From Thalassia testudinum (lineage: Eukaryota > Streptophyta > Magnoliopsida > Alismatales > Hydrocharitaceae), in contig JAZHRO010000055.1 in the NCBI GenBank assembly GCA_037157565.1, positions 42,005,001 through 42,069,000 on the forward strand: a stretch of DNA of 64,000 nucleotides, written 5' to 3'. Positions 12,749-25,199 of the stretch are shown here, piece after piece. Position 1 is the stretch's first letter, and each line of letters opens with the position of its first letter. The notes below the pieces were generated by a model. That model saw only the letters and a program-made list of their open reading frames with translations. It was not told the DNA's origin and ran no database searches. The translations under genes were made by a program, and so were the position numbers.

Positions 12749-12753
12749 ATCTA

Positions 12754-14158
12754 AAATAAATATGTAACAAATAAACCTATTAAAAGACCTTAACAAAGCT
12801 CAAATAAAACCTGACAATAGCTTGGATATCAAGATTTGACGAGGGCAACAGCATTGGGACCTTTGAAAGACGAAGTTGGTGGCAATGGGGAGGGCTAGGA
12901 CCTCCAGTGATGGGCAGCGCTATGCTGTGACCTTTGGTGACTGCATTGGACCTCCAATGACTGACCAAGTGTTTCAGGCGGCAATAGAACTCTCAGGGTT
13001 TAGGGTTTTGGCGGGGGGGGGCAGTAATATGGAGGTTGAGAAAGGTAATTTGGATCAGGCTAAGGGTTTTGTTTGCATCAAATGAGTTATATGGGAGGCA
13101 CATGATCCATAGGGAGTTGTTCCTGGCTGAGGCGGCACCTTGTCTCTGCCTTCATATTGCCTTGCAAGATGGAGGCACGTCTCAATGCAGACCTTGAGGC
13201 TACCACCTTGAAGCTTTTTTTACTCTCGCCTCACCTTGTGTACGTCTCAGGTGCCTCGAGATGCATCTTTAAAGGGGTTTTGTTCACACAATCCAAATCT
13301 TTCAAAGACTAGACAAGTGGCATTCACTAAGGCACTTCCTTATAATTCACTTGATTCCAAGCTATGATTGACATCATGCTCTATCTTGAGGGGGAATTGT
13401 GAAATTGGTTCTCTCTCTCTCTCTAATTAAGTGCTTGCTTATATTTGTGAAGGCGTGCATGTTCTTTCATTGCCAATCCTCTGTACAAGGGGGGTTAGGG
13501 TTTTTCAACAGTAGAAGTTGATAATTTAGGTTCAGAGGGAGTTGGACAAGTTGCTTGTGCACAGATTTATCAACCATTGCTCTCCCATATGTGTTCCAGA
13601 AATGGGTCTATTTTACCCATAGTTTCTAGATTGAGAATGGATTGTTTTCCTCTGAGGTTGGCCATTTTAGTTGGAATACTTTTAGCCATCTTTTGATGGT
13701 GAAAACTCTCTGAGCAGCATTGCTAATGTGATTTACAAGTTTCTCAAGTTTCGGCTAGATGATGGGAGTGGATAAAAGGTGTTTTTATCCTTTATCAGAG
13801 TCTATGAGATATATCGCATCATACCATGAGAGAAACCTTCTTTATAAGTATTTAGCGAATACAATTGCTGGATATTTTGGCAACGGTAAGATCTTTCTTC
13901 AAGTCAAGGATTGGTGGGCATTCATGCCTTTGACTTGGATATGTTCTGTACACCTGGCAAGCTTCATTTATTTATCCTTTTCAAGGAAAAAGAAAACTTC
14001 ATTTTCTTAATAGTTTTCTCTTCTACGGAACTTATGGAGCTATTTTGTAATGATGGTAAAGCACTCTTTTTGAACAAGAAAGTATGAAAAACTGTCAAGA
14101 CCAATATTTGAGATTCCTTTTTCATTCACATTAGACAAATGACTGAAGGAAGGTGCAG
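12754..14158. other. Non-coding DNA 5' of the FAD oxidoreductase exons
   Basis: Upstream exons of the FAD gene should lie on the + strand here or further left, but no segment translates to a dinucleotide-binding (GxGxxG) motif or other family signature. There is a (CT)n run at about 13411-13425 and a short G run at about 13012-13020. An 83-codon frame at 13759-14010 has no recognisable domain. The part next to 14159 is probably intron. Confidence 0.4.
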
Positions 14159-14900
14159 GTAAATATGATTCTGTTATCATTTGTCTTGGCGCCAAAATAG
14201 ATCTGTTGCCTGAGCTCTCTGGCAAACTTCCCCTGAGGAGGTGCAGAGGGGTCGTCACTCATTTGCAACTTCCAAAAGATAGGAGGTATGATTTTCAAAA
14301 AAAAAAAAGATGGAAGGTATGAAGCCTTAAAACCATCAAGCACAAGCCATTTTCCTTGGTGGCTGTGGGAAGTAACATGTTCCACATTTGACTTTTTATG
14401 TCACTCAGCTCTTTTTCAAAATTCATGTCAGAGAGGAATATGGAGAATCTAGCCCTTCAATCTTGTCTGATGCATGGATTGCAGCTCAAGGTCCTCGCAA
14501 TCTCATTGTGGGCTCGACATGGGATTGGAACTCCAGGGACTACTCATCAACTGTCTCTGAAGCAGAGGCCTCTGCAGCAATGAAAGAACTCCAAGCAAAA
14601 GCTTGCACCGTGTATCCTGCCTTGAGGGAATGGGAATTTGTTGGGGCTGCGGGTGGCATAAGAGCAATGCCACCATTGACTCCGTTGGGCTCGCTGCCAC
14701 TTCTTGGCTCTCTAGATGTGAATGGTCTATCAAGGGCAAAGTCAAACTGCTGGTTAATTTCAGGGCTCGGTGCAAGAGGGTTGTTGTATCATGGCTTCCT
14801 TGGGAACTTGATGGCTTCAGCTGTCATCTCTGGCAAGGAAAATGTTCTCCCTTCTGAATTGACTTCCTGGAAGAAGATTCTTGCAAACGAGGTTGTTTAG
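14159..14900 (+). CDS. FAD-dependent oxidoreductase (DAO family), last two exons
   Basis: C-terminal part of a plant FAD-dependent oxidoreductase of the D-amino-acid-oxidase-like fold, related to the C-terminal oxidoreductase domain of bacterial MnmC. The substrate of the plant protein is not known to me. Exon A, 14159-14285 (acceptor TGCAG before it, donor GTATGA at 14286), reads YDSVIICLGAKIDLLPELSG. Exon B starts at 14432 after CAG, restores the frame exactly (phase 2 plus 1), and ends at TAG 14898-14900. Exon B contains SPSILSDAWIAAQGPRN, GIRAMPPLTPLGSLPLL and the nucleotide-contacting glycine segment SGLGARGLLYHG. About 197 residues are present; the family is usually about 450, so the Rossmann N-terminus is missing from what I can read. 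There is no stop or frameshift in the visible part, so it may be a living gene with distant 5' exons, or a 3' fragment. Confidence 0.82.
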
Positions 14901-17526
14901 TTGTTTCTTGTCAATTAATTTCCAATTCATTTACAATTTTGTCATCAGTTTGCAGGCCACCTGTGCGTTCTGTATTAGATATCTTTAGCCCAAAGTGTGA
15001 AGAAACATAGTTTGATAGATAATATTTTCAAGCATAGGGTTACAAAAAAAGAAAAATCTCAGGGCTCGATGGACTAAATTTTTAAGGGCTTGTAAGTCCA
15101 GCTCGGTAAATTAATAAGCCAAGACCAAACCGGGATTCATCTTTTCGTTTCCTGTGTTTGATCAAGAACACAAGGACAACTATTTGTGTAACAGTTCCTT
15201 ACTCCTATTTGTGTAACAGTTCCGTTTTAGGGTTTACACGGTTATAATTTTAAAACGATGGGTTCCTATGAATTGCTGATATTGGTTGACTGATTTTTTT
15301 ATTCTTATTCAGAAAATTTGGAGATATCAATTGAAAAATTGTTTAGCAATAATGAAGTGAATGGTTCAAAATTTGCCAACAATTTGTTTGTTCAAAGAAA
15401 TGTTCTCATCAAAAAAAGGTTTTTAGTGTTGCATGTACATTGAATTGAAAAAATTGGAGCTTTTTTAATGTATCAATATCATCCGGTTGTCTCGTTGGAT
15501 ATGTAAATACATAAGTTAAAAGAATTTGTTGGACAAGCAGATTGACATCTCTTACAACCTGTATGGTCCTTGGTCCTCGGTGTCGAAGCGGTTTGCTTAG
15601 CTTCACAACTATTCCATGGTGTCATTTATGGCACATATATAGGCAAACTTGTAAGCATTGAATACACCTTATACACCTATCATAAATTTTGAGTTCTATA
15701 TTCATATCCGTAGGGATGGTAGGATTTCTATCTATTATAGAATTTATAGATCGTGGCTCTGCTCTTCTTGAGAATTCATACATTCCTTATCCGTGTATGG
15801 GCAACTATCTTTTAAGTATCGAATTAGATTGGACCTGAATGGGAAAATGGAACACCTAACAATACATCTTCACAAATCAAGAACTACTGAATCACCCCAT
15901 TCTTTCTAGGGTGGTGGAGGGATTATACTATTCGAGTATTCTTTTAATGCTTTCCGAGGAGGTGTGGAGAAAGTGGCAATCCATTGGATTTCCAAAATCC
16001 TCCCTTCCTGAAAGGAAGAACGTAAAATTCTTGTTCGTTTTTGTAGGGATTAGGAGATTGGATCTAGCCTCAAGAAGAATTGCTTGGTATCAATCACTCG
16101 CTTCTAGGTCTCCGTTCTCGTTCTCATCCTTTCTCCATGATGATGTTTTTTGCAAGTTGTTTCCCTTTCCATAGGATCTTGACAAGGGTTGATGCTCATC
16201 TTGCTCTTGGAGGAGTCTTTGCCAGTATTGTTGACGATCTTGGGTTAGTGACAGGGAACCACCTTAGCGGTAGGAAAAGCTGATGTAATATTTCTCACAA
16301 ATGGTGGCAACTGGTCAGAGACTAACCTCCGGATTCATCAAGGGTTCGAGTTGAGGAGCTTACTCATGTAAAGAATGAATAATCAGTAGAGATTCGAGTG
16401 AGAGTTGAGAGAATAAGTCAAAGTTTGGTAGCTAGGTTCCATCAAGTAGGGTGTATATTCAAGAAGGGCTTCTGACCTGGAAAATGGTACAATAATTATC
16501 TTAATTTCTCTAAGTACAATTGCTTAAGATTCAATGATCCTCTCATTCCCTCTCCATTCCCTTTTTATGGACCTTCCTCTTAATAAATTGTTGACCTGGA
16601 TTGGATTTGATTAATATCATGATCTGTGATTTGAGGAAGATCCGTTCCGAGATTTAGGAAATATCTTGCTCTGAGATTTGTGGAAGGTTTCATTCCTAAA
16701 GACTTTCTTTTCATGGTCATTGCCTTCGATTCCTTCTATGTTAGGTGTTACCAAGATCTGTAGCAAAATCTGATGCAAGGATAGAAACACAAAAGCGGAA
16801 ACCAAAAACTAAATCCAAAGATACTCATCGTGACGTACGGGGCAATATGTATTGCCATGGTATGCTCAGTTGGACGTCAACGAGTGTGACCATAAGTAAT
16901 CGAAATGATGGTCCAACTTGTTCACTCAGTGCGCATGTGGCACCTCATATGACCTTGTGCATCGTATGTTGGATTTTTTTGGCCATATCCTAGGCCTTTA
17001 TGGCCTAATCTCCCTTACTATGCATAAAGGACTTGTGTCAACAATCCAATCACTTTAAATTCATTGGCCTCATTCCACATTGGGATGTTCCCTCTTGGAG
17101 AGGAAGAAGGTCCTAATATGCTCTAGGGAAGTATTCACGGAGATTCCTCCTCTTGTTGCTCAATCTTTTTGCCCGAGACCATTTAGAAGCCCATTCATCG
17201 CAGGACTCCTTGACTTCAAAGATGCAGGGAGGTATACGTGGTGTGTGCACGATGCTTTAGGATTTCCCCCATCACTATGGGTTTCACCATGATTGAGTTA
17301 TTTAATGTCAAAACTTCAAGATGCTTGTCAGGTCAACCTCCTAGTGAGTGCTAAATTTAAGTTCTTCAACTGGATCATTCCAAGAGTGATCAACATTTAG
17401 GTTCATCTTGTCAAACAAGACTCCTTGTTAAAGGCTTAGGTGACCAATTATCTATCTACGATTTTAAGGCATTGACCATTCACTAGTTGTGTTTGATTCA
17501 TCTTCAAGTTAGCAATCTCGATGTCT
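14901..17526. other. Downstream flank of FAD gene, no further gene
   Basis: The first few hundred bases presumably include the 3' UTR; no strong AATAAA was singled out. Frames of up to 87 codons (for example 15911-16174 and 16745-16993 on +) have no recognisable domain and no consistent codon pattern. No paired LTRs or inverted repeats were seen. Confidence 0.4.
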
Positions 17527-18422
17527 CTATTTGAAGTGTGAATTACTATTTATGGGTTGTTCAAACAAAAGTGGAGCTTTCTTAGAAAAATACAAAAGTT
17601 TGCATGAAAAAAGCCAAACCTTTCGATTGGGTTTCAAGTGTATCCTTACAAAGTGCTTGTCATGAAACCTTTTCATCCTTTCTTCATAGGTCCTAGCACC
17701 ATCATATGCCTCATTGTGTATTTCCTCAAGCTTGTTCAATTGTAGCTTATATTGCTCACCAGCATGTTCTAGATTATAGTTGCATTGCTTGGTAGCCCAC
17801 TAGGCTCAATTTTCAAGATCTATGGTGTCACAGTTCACTGTATGTAAGATTATATGTAGATGTTCCTATAAAGGTTTGTAAGCGACACAATAAGGCTAGA
17901 GTGCACAAGCAAGCCTATTCGACCAATAATGGATGAGACTTGATGACCAGAATTAGGAAGGTTCACATGAGGTCATGTTGAATCTTTTAAAAAAGAAAGA
18001 GAAATCCTAATTATTTGATTATATGCTACAATTGTCTATGATGCAAAGAGCTAAACAACTTTGGGAAACTAAAAATACCAACTGAAGATCTTGTGTGAAT
18101 AGCTTGACATTGTCCACATAGGCTTTACCATACTAGACAAGATATATGTCATTATATATATAACCCCCTCCCTTTCTTGCTTTTTAGGGCGAGAGTAGGA
18201 AAGCGAAGCTTGGTTCTACCATAACAAGAGGGAAGAAGCTTTCATTCATCATTAGGAATGGTTAAAGGGGTCAAAGAAGTAGCTATTTGTATGTTGAAAA
18301 GGTCCTCAATCTCACTTTCATTCTCATGTTCTTAAATTCCTTATTTGACACTTCAACCCTCTCGCTTGTCTCTAGGTGGTATGGGCAAGGTGGTGACTAA
18401 CCTTATACTTCTTCAAGAGGAC
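17527..18422 (-). pseudogene. Gypsy integrase, C-terminal part (split from 35990-36370)
   Basis: On the - strand, from about 18410, the frame reads LLKKYKVSHHLA, the conserved segment that follows the second catalytic aspartate region in Athila/Tat-type gypsy integrases. After an eroded middle portion, 17810-17530 encodes EEIHNEAYDGARTYEERMK and RFHDKHFVRIHLKPNRKVWL, the typical integrase tail that contacts DNA. Stops and frameshifts make it inactive. The missing upstream core of the same domain is found on the same strand at 36370-35990, so an insertion of about 17.5 kb appears to separate the two halves. Confidence 0.72.
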
Positions 18423-19092
18423 ACTGTTAGAGTTGTATGTCCTTAGCAAGCCATCTAGTTATGTAATTAGTACATTAATTAGATTTGTTCACTCCATTTA
18501 TTTGAATAAATGATTATTTTTTAGTACGAATTTGTGTTATTGGTTCTGTATGTGCTTTTAGGGTTACTTGCACAAAGGCCTTATTAGATAAGTGAGGATA
18601 ATGGATCGACTATCTGGAATGATTCTAGATAGGAGATACATGATACAGATCCGTATATGATCACTATCATTAACTCATTGTCTTAATCATAGTTCCCAGT
18701 CTCGAAAGAGTTGACAATGTTCTAGATTCATCATATGAGATTGGCACCTGAGTTCTTGATGGAAAGAGTTCCATAAGGAGTGGAGCTTGAATTGTCATGA
18801 GAGCATAATTAAGGGTTTATTGACAGAATTGAGATTGCGGAAGTCCTCTTTCAATCATTATCCTTAGAGAAAGAGGCATGCGCCCCTATACCTGAGACAA
18901 GAGTCTCTGCTAGTATTTGAGCTATGTAGATTTGGTAATTCAATGATTGAGATTTCATAAAGTGTAAGGCTAATATGTCAGGAAGCTAGTCTACATAATC
19001 TAATACGGCATCCATATGTCTTCTCAAGATGGGATTCACACGGCTCCATTAGTTGGAGTGGTTGGAGTTCTACTTCCATTGGTAGTCTGATA
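18423..19092 (+). mobile_element. Left end of a decayed + strand copia-type element
   Basis: Starts TGTTAGAGTTGTATGTCC immediately after the interrupted gypsy integrase. It ends with a segment containing TCTTCTCAAGATGGGATTCA (about 19020-19040), which recurs at 23346-23365 beside a copia integrase remnant. That shared segment ties both ends to one element. No reading frame is preserved here. Whether this is LTR or untranslated interior cannot be decided because it is cut by another LTR at about 19093. Confidence 0.45.
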
Positions 19093-20470
19093 AGTGAGCA
19101 TAATTATATGTTAACATGCTTAGATTTGTTGGTTTTAGGTGTTAGTTACATTGGATTTAGGTCATTATGTACATAATTGCATATTTGCATGTTAGGAGTA
19201 AAATTGTAATTTTAAGCCTATTTTATGCTAATCTTTAGTTTTGCTATATGTAGAAATCCTTTACCCAGGTTCATAAGGAGAAGAAACAGGAATCTAGGTC
19301 ACCAGAGCTTCAATTGAGAGGAGAATCTTTCCATAAAAACCCTAGCCTTAAACCTATCTATTTTAGCCTCACCTAAAACCCTAATCATAACCCTAAATGA
19401 ACTCCATTTAGCTCTCTAAATCCTTGCCTTAACCCTAGCCTTCATCCTAAACCTAGTCCTGAAAACCTAACTCACACTCTAGTGCCACTAACTAAATCCT
19501 AGTCCTAATCTTATCCCATGAAGTCCTACACCTTATCCACACGTGTGACATAATTTTTCTATACTAAGTTTCCAAAAATATTATTTGGAATTAATTAATA
19601 AATTATGGCAATAAATTTAATTAAGCTTCAATTACATCCCATGATTTTAGCTAATCAAGATCCTAATCCCAATTCTAATTTTGAAATTCGTGTTAACCTA
19701 ATGCACCTTTAGTCCTTTCACGATAACTTTCTTATTTTAAATCCAAATTGAGTAATTCGAGTTGCATTTGAAAGCTGATTTTAAGGGGTACAACTTTTCT
19801 TTTATATGCAACTTGAAATTTGGAACATACAGAGGTAGAAAATTGAAAGCAATTAGGATTTCTGCTTTCCTATTTAGATAAATCATAAACCTAAACCTAA
19901 TTTCTAAATCCTAAACCCTATCCTTTCCCTTCAAGAAGCCTATGGACATCCACCCTCTCCCCTTAAGTATATATAAACACCATATGGCCTCTCTTGCAGA
20001 GATACAACTCTCCTCCTTAGCCTCTTCTTCCTCCAGAGCTTCTTCCTACCTCTATCTCCTTCTACTTCCTAGGTCCTCCGCCTTGCTTCACTTTCTTCTA
20101 CCTTCCAACAATCTCCTTAGATCCCTTAGATTCTTAGGAATTCCCTTAGATACTTAGGTTTTCTTTAGTCTCCTCCTCCTTCTTTGGGATCTTCTTTGAC
20201 TTCTTCTTTGGACTACTTCTTGAAGCTTTCTTGTACTTTCGGGGGTTTGAAGCGGTGCTCCTGTTTAACCGTCTCGGCCTTATTCTTCTTCAACATCTCT
20301 ATGGTTGCTTCTTCTTCTTCTTCTTTTTCCTTTTTCTTAGTTGTAGTTGTGAACTCTTTAATTAGTAGCAATATATTCATGTTTGGTTCTGCATCTCCCT
20401 CTACTCTATTTTCTTGCTAGTTAGTTGTTTATGTGCTTTATTATTTCAAAAATCCAAAAATAGTGAAGTA
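19093..20470 (+). repeat. Probable solo or truncated gypsy LTR
   Basis: Begins TGATAAGTGAGCATAA, a start shared in pattern with the proven solo LTR at 24165 (TGATAAACATG). It contains the TTTTATGCTAAT segment frequent in long gypsy LTRs and has a strong TATA box at 19968-19977. After about 20470 the similarity to LTR ends fades, and no matching 5-bp duplication was found. Several short frames in its CT-rich downstream part (19942-20420) are composition artefacts. Confidence 0.45.
19968..19977 (+). promoter_or_regulatory. TATA box of gypsy-like LTR
   Basis: TATATATAAA followed by a CT-rich leader about 30 bp downstream, the usual arrangement at the R-region start of plant LTRs. Confidence 0.5.
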
Positions 20471-20619
20471 AGATGAGGAGATGAAGGCTATTGGTGAGAT
20501 CCTTCTTACTCTTAAGGAAATGTTTGAAGATGTCAATAATGCTGGAAGACTCTAGATCACCAGGGAGCTCACGTCATGTCGAATGACTGAGGGATATTCC
20601 ATGAGGAATCATTGTGAAA

Positions 20620-21960
20620 GTACTAGAGGGTGGATGAATAGTGTTAATGGTGGTAAAATAAAATAGTTAAATATTTAAACAAGTTTGTAAGCAATCCCAA
20701 TAAAAATAAGATGGCAATACCCATAACACTAGAATTTATAGTGGAAAATCCTCTAAAAGGGAAAAACCACTACCTAGGTTTTCCAACCTAGGATTTTGTC
20801 ACAAGTCTACTCAAAATCATTGCCCGGTACTTATGAGATACTTAATCTTTGTTACAACTTGCTCTTGATATCTAATCAAGAGCTAATCCCTCACCTTTGT
20901 GAGATTAGGGATCCACACCTTAAGCCCTTGGATTACAATAAGAATAGACATAAAAGAAGAGAAATTAAGAATCAATAACAAAAACAAAGACCTATGGATA
21001 GCCCCCAATGCTAGATATGCAATTAAAATATATGGACTATCTAGAGCTTAACTAAATACTGTCTTTACTCTCTTAATGGATGTGTGATTGTGCACCGGAG
21101 GGAGAGAAGTGTGTAGCGGTGCCCCAAGAGATGTTGAAGAAAGATGGAAAGCTCAACTAGTAACAATAGAGCTTATGAGAGGATGTAGAGTGCACTGGAG
21201 AGCTCTCTCTAGCCTTAATGCACTCAAGAATATGGAAATTATATGTCTAAGTATTCCTAGATGGTTGAAGAGGTTTTCCTTATATAGAAGGGTCATATGG
21301 GCCTAAATAAGACAAGGGACACACACACTCCAACATTCGAAAATGCCTCTACATGTATGCAACTAATGGGTAAAAATGCTTTTTCAAAATGCACCTTTTT
21401 AGCCCAGCTAACGTCAATTGCTAATGTTAGGTTGGTCATTCATAATTCCCTAGACATGAGTTTTAGACCCCAGACCTCCAACTAACATTCGCTACCCTAT
21501 TTATCCTATGTTGAGGTCTTCAAGGAAAAATAACCAATCTTCTTTCTAGCCTAAGGTCACTAGGGTGTAATTAAGATGCAATAATCCAAGTGGAAGTTGA
21601 TCAAGCATGATTAACCCTAATTTGGCATTAATGGCCTAACTAGGATGCTTAAGGGGCTAATTATGCATAAGCCACCTATAATATGCCAAATTTGACTAGC
21701 ATGGGGGTTCTCTTTACACTTTTATAAAATATTTGAAAATTTATAACTTATGGACCCTAAATTACATTGTGACCTTGACTTAATATACTTTGGAAAAGGC
21801 ATCCTTGAACTAATTAATCTTTTTGTCTTCATGCCCAATTCCTTTGCTATAAACCCTTCAATTTGCTCTTCAATGAGGCTTGCAACATTAATGCCTCCTT
21901 CAAGCCTTTTTCTAAAGCCTTGATTGTTAACTATAAAACCAAGATATATATCCACAAGAT
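20620..21960 (-). repeat. Probable copia-type LTR fragment
   Basis: The segment AGTGGAAAATCC...GGGAAAAACCA at about 20740-20775 matches a segment of the LTR fragment at 54396-54902, and both lie near the U5 end when read on the - strand. A - strand TATA box, CTATATAAGG, is at about 21285-21275. Ends and duplications were not resolved, and there are no coding motifs. Confidence 0.3.
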
Positions 21961-22059
21961 TTGATTGTTAACCATAAGCTCGGTATGTATGAGTTGTTTA
22001 TTATCATCAAAACCATAATTAAGAGATGATTAAGGTGCTTAATTACTTATACACCGACA

Positions 22060-23330
22060 CATTGTTCTAAAGATGATTGGTTGCCTCATTGAATTGGAGA
22101 GGCTTGGATCAGAGATGACCGAAGTCCATAAAAATGACATCATCCTAGCGTCACTACCTTCATCCTATGGCCCATTTATTGTGTCGTACAATCTATGCAG
22201 GGTGGAGCTGACTCTGTTTAACTGTTACCACACCTTATGGTAGCTGAGGATGTGATAAAGGGGTGTCCAATTGCAATGTTTGCGGTGGGAAGTTCCAACA
22301 AGACGAAAGAGAAAGGAAAGCAGTTATAATCTCATAAGAAGGGGCACAAGGTAGGCCTCAATTCTTCAACCATTAGTGCATAATAGAAGAATAAAAAGGA
22401 CTAGAGTAATGACTCTTGCCACTTCGGCCACAAGAAGTGTCACTAGAAGCACAACAATATAGACTATCTGAAGTCCTTAAAGATGGACGAAGGTAAAGAC
22501 CCAAAAGGTATACACTATCTACATTGTTGAAGTCAACTTACTAGCTGGTATATTTGGTAGTTGGGTTGTTGATTCTAGTGTTATTGTTCGTGTTTGCAAT
22601 GTTTTGAATCTATTTAAGAGACTGGAATGCTGAGTAGAGGAGGGGTGATTCTATGGATGGCATTCAAAGCAATGGTTGCGCTAGAGGCCGTTGGCACGTG
22701 CAGAATCAAATTGTTTAAGAATTTCTTTTTAGTTTTGAAAGATTGTCTTTACATTTGTTTGTTAGAAGAAATCTTATTTCTATTTCTAAATTAGTTGGAC
22801 ATGGCTACAATTTTCATTTTGATAAATGTCTTATTATTGATCGTTATAATAAGTGTGTATCCAATGATTTCTTGGATGTGAATGATGATGAATCTCTCAA
22901 TGTTGATTGTGTGGATAAATCGTCTAAAAGAACTAGAGAGGAAGATAATTTCATTATGCTATGGCATCTCAGATTAGGACATGTGTCTATTGATAAGATC
23001 AATAGACTGGTAAAAGATGGACCATTAGATTTTCTAGTGGTCCACCGGTTACCTACTTGTAAATCTTGCATTCACGGTAAAATGTCCAAATCTCTTTTTC
23101 TAGGAAAGAGTCTGAGATGAGAGGGGTTGTTGAACCTCATACATATAGATGCATATGACCCATTTAGCACATCCATCCAGAATGGTCATCGGTACTTTGT
23201 TACTTTCACAGATGACCATTCAAGATATGTGTATTTCTATCTAATGGAGCACAAGTCTTAAGTCTATGAAAAGTTCAAAGAATTTCAAGCTTTGGTTGAG
23301 AACCAATTAGATATCTGGTATGCACAATCC
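22060..23330 (+). pseudogene. Decayed copia gag, GAG-pre-integrase and integrase start
   Basis: Read on the + strand. At 22070-22300 is a UBN2-type gag segment containing MTEVHKNDIILASLPSSYGP. At about 22420-22460 a degraded zinc knuckle, CHFGHKKCH. At 22743-23120 a clean 125-codon GAG-pre-integrase segment with LWHLRLGHVS and the CKSC zinc ligands (histidines and cysteines of the HHCC site). Then the integrase start, FVTFTDDHSRYVYFYLM, containing the first catalytic aspartate. At 23330 homology stops abruptly, and reverse transcriptase and RNase H are missing. Many stops; inactive. Confidence 0.75.
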
Positions 23331-23932
23331 ATTACTTGATATAAATGTCTTCTCAAGATGGGATTCATGTAGCTCTTGGAGAATTAAGGAGTAATGGTCA
23401 GATAAATTTATCAATACATGTATCTCAATTGGAGAATTAAGAAATGATTAATAGAATCAAATTAAATTAATATTTGGCCTAAGCCCTTGATCCAAGGTGA
23501 TTCTGATCATAGATGGACTTTGGATTGCCTCAAAGATCTCCTTGGAACACGATACAACAACTAGCAATGCGAATTGAGGAGAATATTGATTATATGCTTT
23601 AAATAATTGAAATATATAATTAATATGTTCTTATAGAAGCACCAAGGACATTTTGTTAATTATCAAAGTGTTAGAATTTTCTCTAAATAGAAAGAGGTGT
23701 AGAGAAGGGCATTGTTGAAATTTTAGAGAAATAGAATTTCTCTAAACTTTGGGATTAGGACTCTCTATATAAAGAGAGTTGTTCCAATAATTTGAGATAG
23801 ATTAATTCCTAGATTGAGGGCCATCAAGAGCCCCTCCTCCTTGCCCATCCCCTTTGTGGAGAGAGAAGGGGTGCACCGACTCTCTTCCTCTATCTCCTTT
23901 TTGGCCTTGCTTCTTGGTGAAGAAGAAGGTTT
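23331..23932 (+). repeat. Right part of the + strand copia, LTR-like, before interruption
   Basis: This stretch has no coding motif, includes a + strand TATA box at 23766-23773 with a CT-rich leader, and is cut at 23932 by the next element (target duplication GGTTT). Its continuation resumes at 35713. It shares TCTTCTCAAGATGGGATTCA with 19020-19040. It is probably the 3' LTR of the decayed copia that carries the 22.1-23.3 kb integrase remnant. Confidence 0.5.
23766..23773 (+). promoter_or_regulatory. TATA box in copia LTR-like sequence
   Basis: TATATAAA flanked by CTCTC and GAGAG, on the + strand, upstream of a pyrimidine-rich leader. Confidence 0.4.
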
Positions 23933-24765
23933 TGTTGAAATAAACACATAAAGGAAATAAATAAATAAAAATATATGTATTTCTAATATTTTCGCATAGA
24001 TAAAAAATATTAAATCAAGAAGGTCAAACATGATTTAACAAGATCCAGAATAAAATAAAGAACAAATAACATGTAATAAAACAAATAAACAAAATGAGAA
24101 GGGGTTAGATTTTACTTCGATCGAAGCGCCAATTAAAGACTTCCCTTAGAGAAGGTATCACCTCTGATAAACATGTATAAATTCATCGTAAAATGCTTAT
24201 TTGTAATAGTTCCTAAGCTTAGCACTACATATCATGATATAAATATCGCATAGCATGCATCATTCTGCATTTAGAGTAGTTTATATTTTTAGTTAATTAG
24301 GTCCTTTTTATGGTCAGGAGAAGAGAGGATTTATCTCAGGGCCTCAGATGGACGATTAGACCATATGGATCTGATCGGGACGACGATCGAAGATTAACGC
24401 CTCTGAAATCGTCCAGATCGGAGTCCCGTAGCATCACATTAAGCCCGAGGAAGATCAATGGCCAGGAGGCAATGCGACATCCATTCGGGTTTCGGATGGA
24501 AAATCTGACCGTACGGATGGATCCGGAGCGACGATCACAGTCTGGCATCACAAAAATCATCCCGATCAGAGCACCGTGGCACCCTCTGCAAGAAGAAGAA
24601 GACAGACGACCCAGATAGCACCACGTGGTGCCATCCAAGCTGGCCAAACGCGGCCAGTAGCCACCGCCCACTCTCCCTCATCATCTACACCTTTAATCCT
24701 AGCCGTTGGATCAAGATCCAACGGCTGGGAAGTGTCTGCACCGATTTCTTCCTCGCGACACAAAG

Positions 24766-24835
24766 GGCGACGCGGCGCACTGGTTGACGAAGCGGTTTGC
24801 AAAGGAGGGGCGCGGGTTCGATTCCCTGCAGCCCC
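24766..24835 (+). other. tRNA-like sequence with A and B boxes inside the solo LTR
   Basis: GGTTCGATTCC at 24815-24825 is a perfect polymerase III B box. CGGCGCACTGG at 24773-24783 resembles an A box, and the 42-bp spacing between their starts is that of a tRNA gene. Arm pairing is poor (three of five T-stem pairs and four of seven acceptor pairs by hand), so it is not a functional tRNA. It may be a tRNA or SINE relic captured in U3, or chance. Confidence 0.4.
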
Positions 24836-25199
24836 CTCCAATTTGCAATTGGGCGGGCACTTGGAGCGCAGTGCAGTGGCAGTGCGCGCGCGCACGCGCG
24901 GGCCAGCGCATTGCAAGCGCGCACGCCAGCGCACAGTACACGCGTACACAGTTGGGCACGTGCGGTCAGCGCTAGTGAAGAGCGGGGCAGGCGGCGCGGG
25001 CGCAAGGGGCGGTTGGCGCCAGCTTTCAGCGACAGTTGGACTAACCTACAGCGATGCTTAAAGTCGCCGCTGTTTCATTGCAAGCCAGCAGAGCGAGCTA
25101 TGGGCGTGGGTGGAGGTGAGCTGTCTACAGCAACGTTTCCAGCGACGGTCTGGAGGTCGCTAGAGGTCCTTTATCCATTTTTAGCCTCTTCTCCACCAC

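Noticed and set aside
13759..14010. Possible upstream exon of the FAD gene
   Set aside because: The translation has no similarity in motif to the family, and its phase and splice sites do not join to the acceptor at 14158.
24766..24835. Functional tRNA gene
   Set aside because: Promoter boxes are good, but acceptor and T stems pair poorly and no convincing anticodon arm forms.
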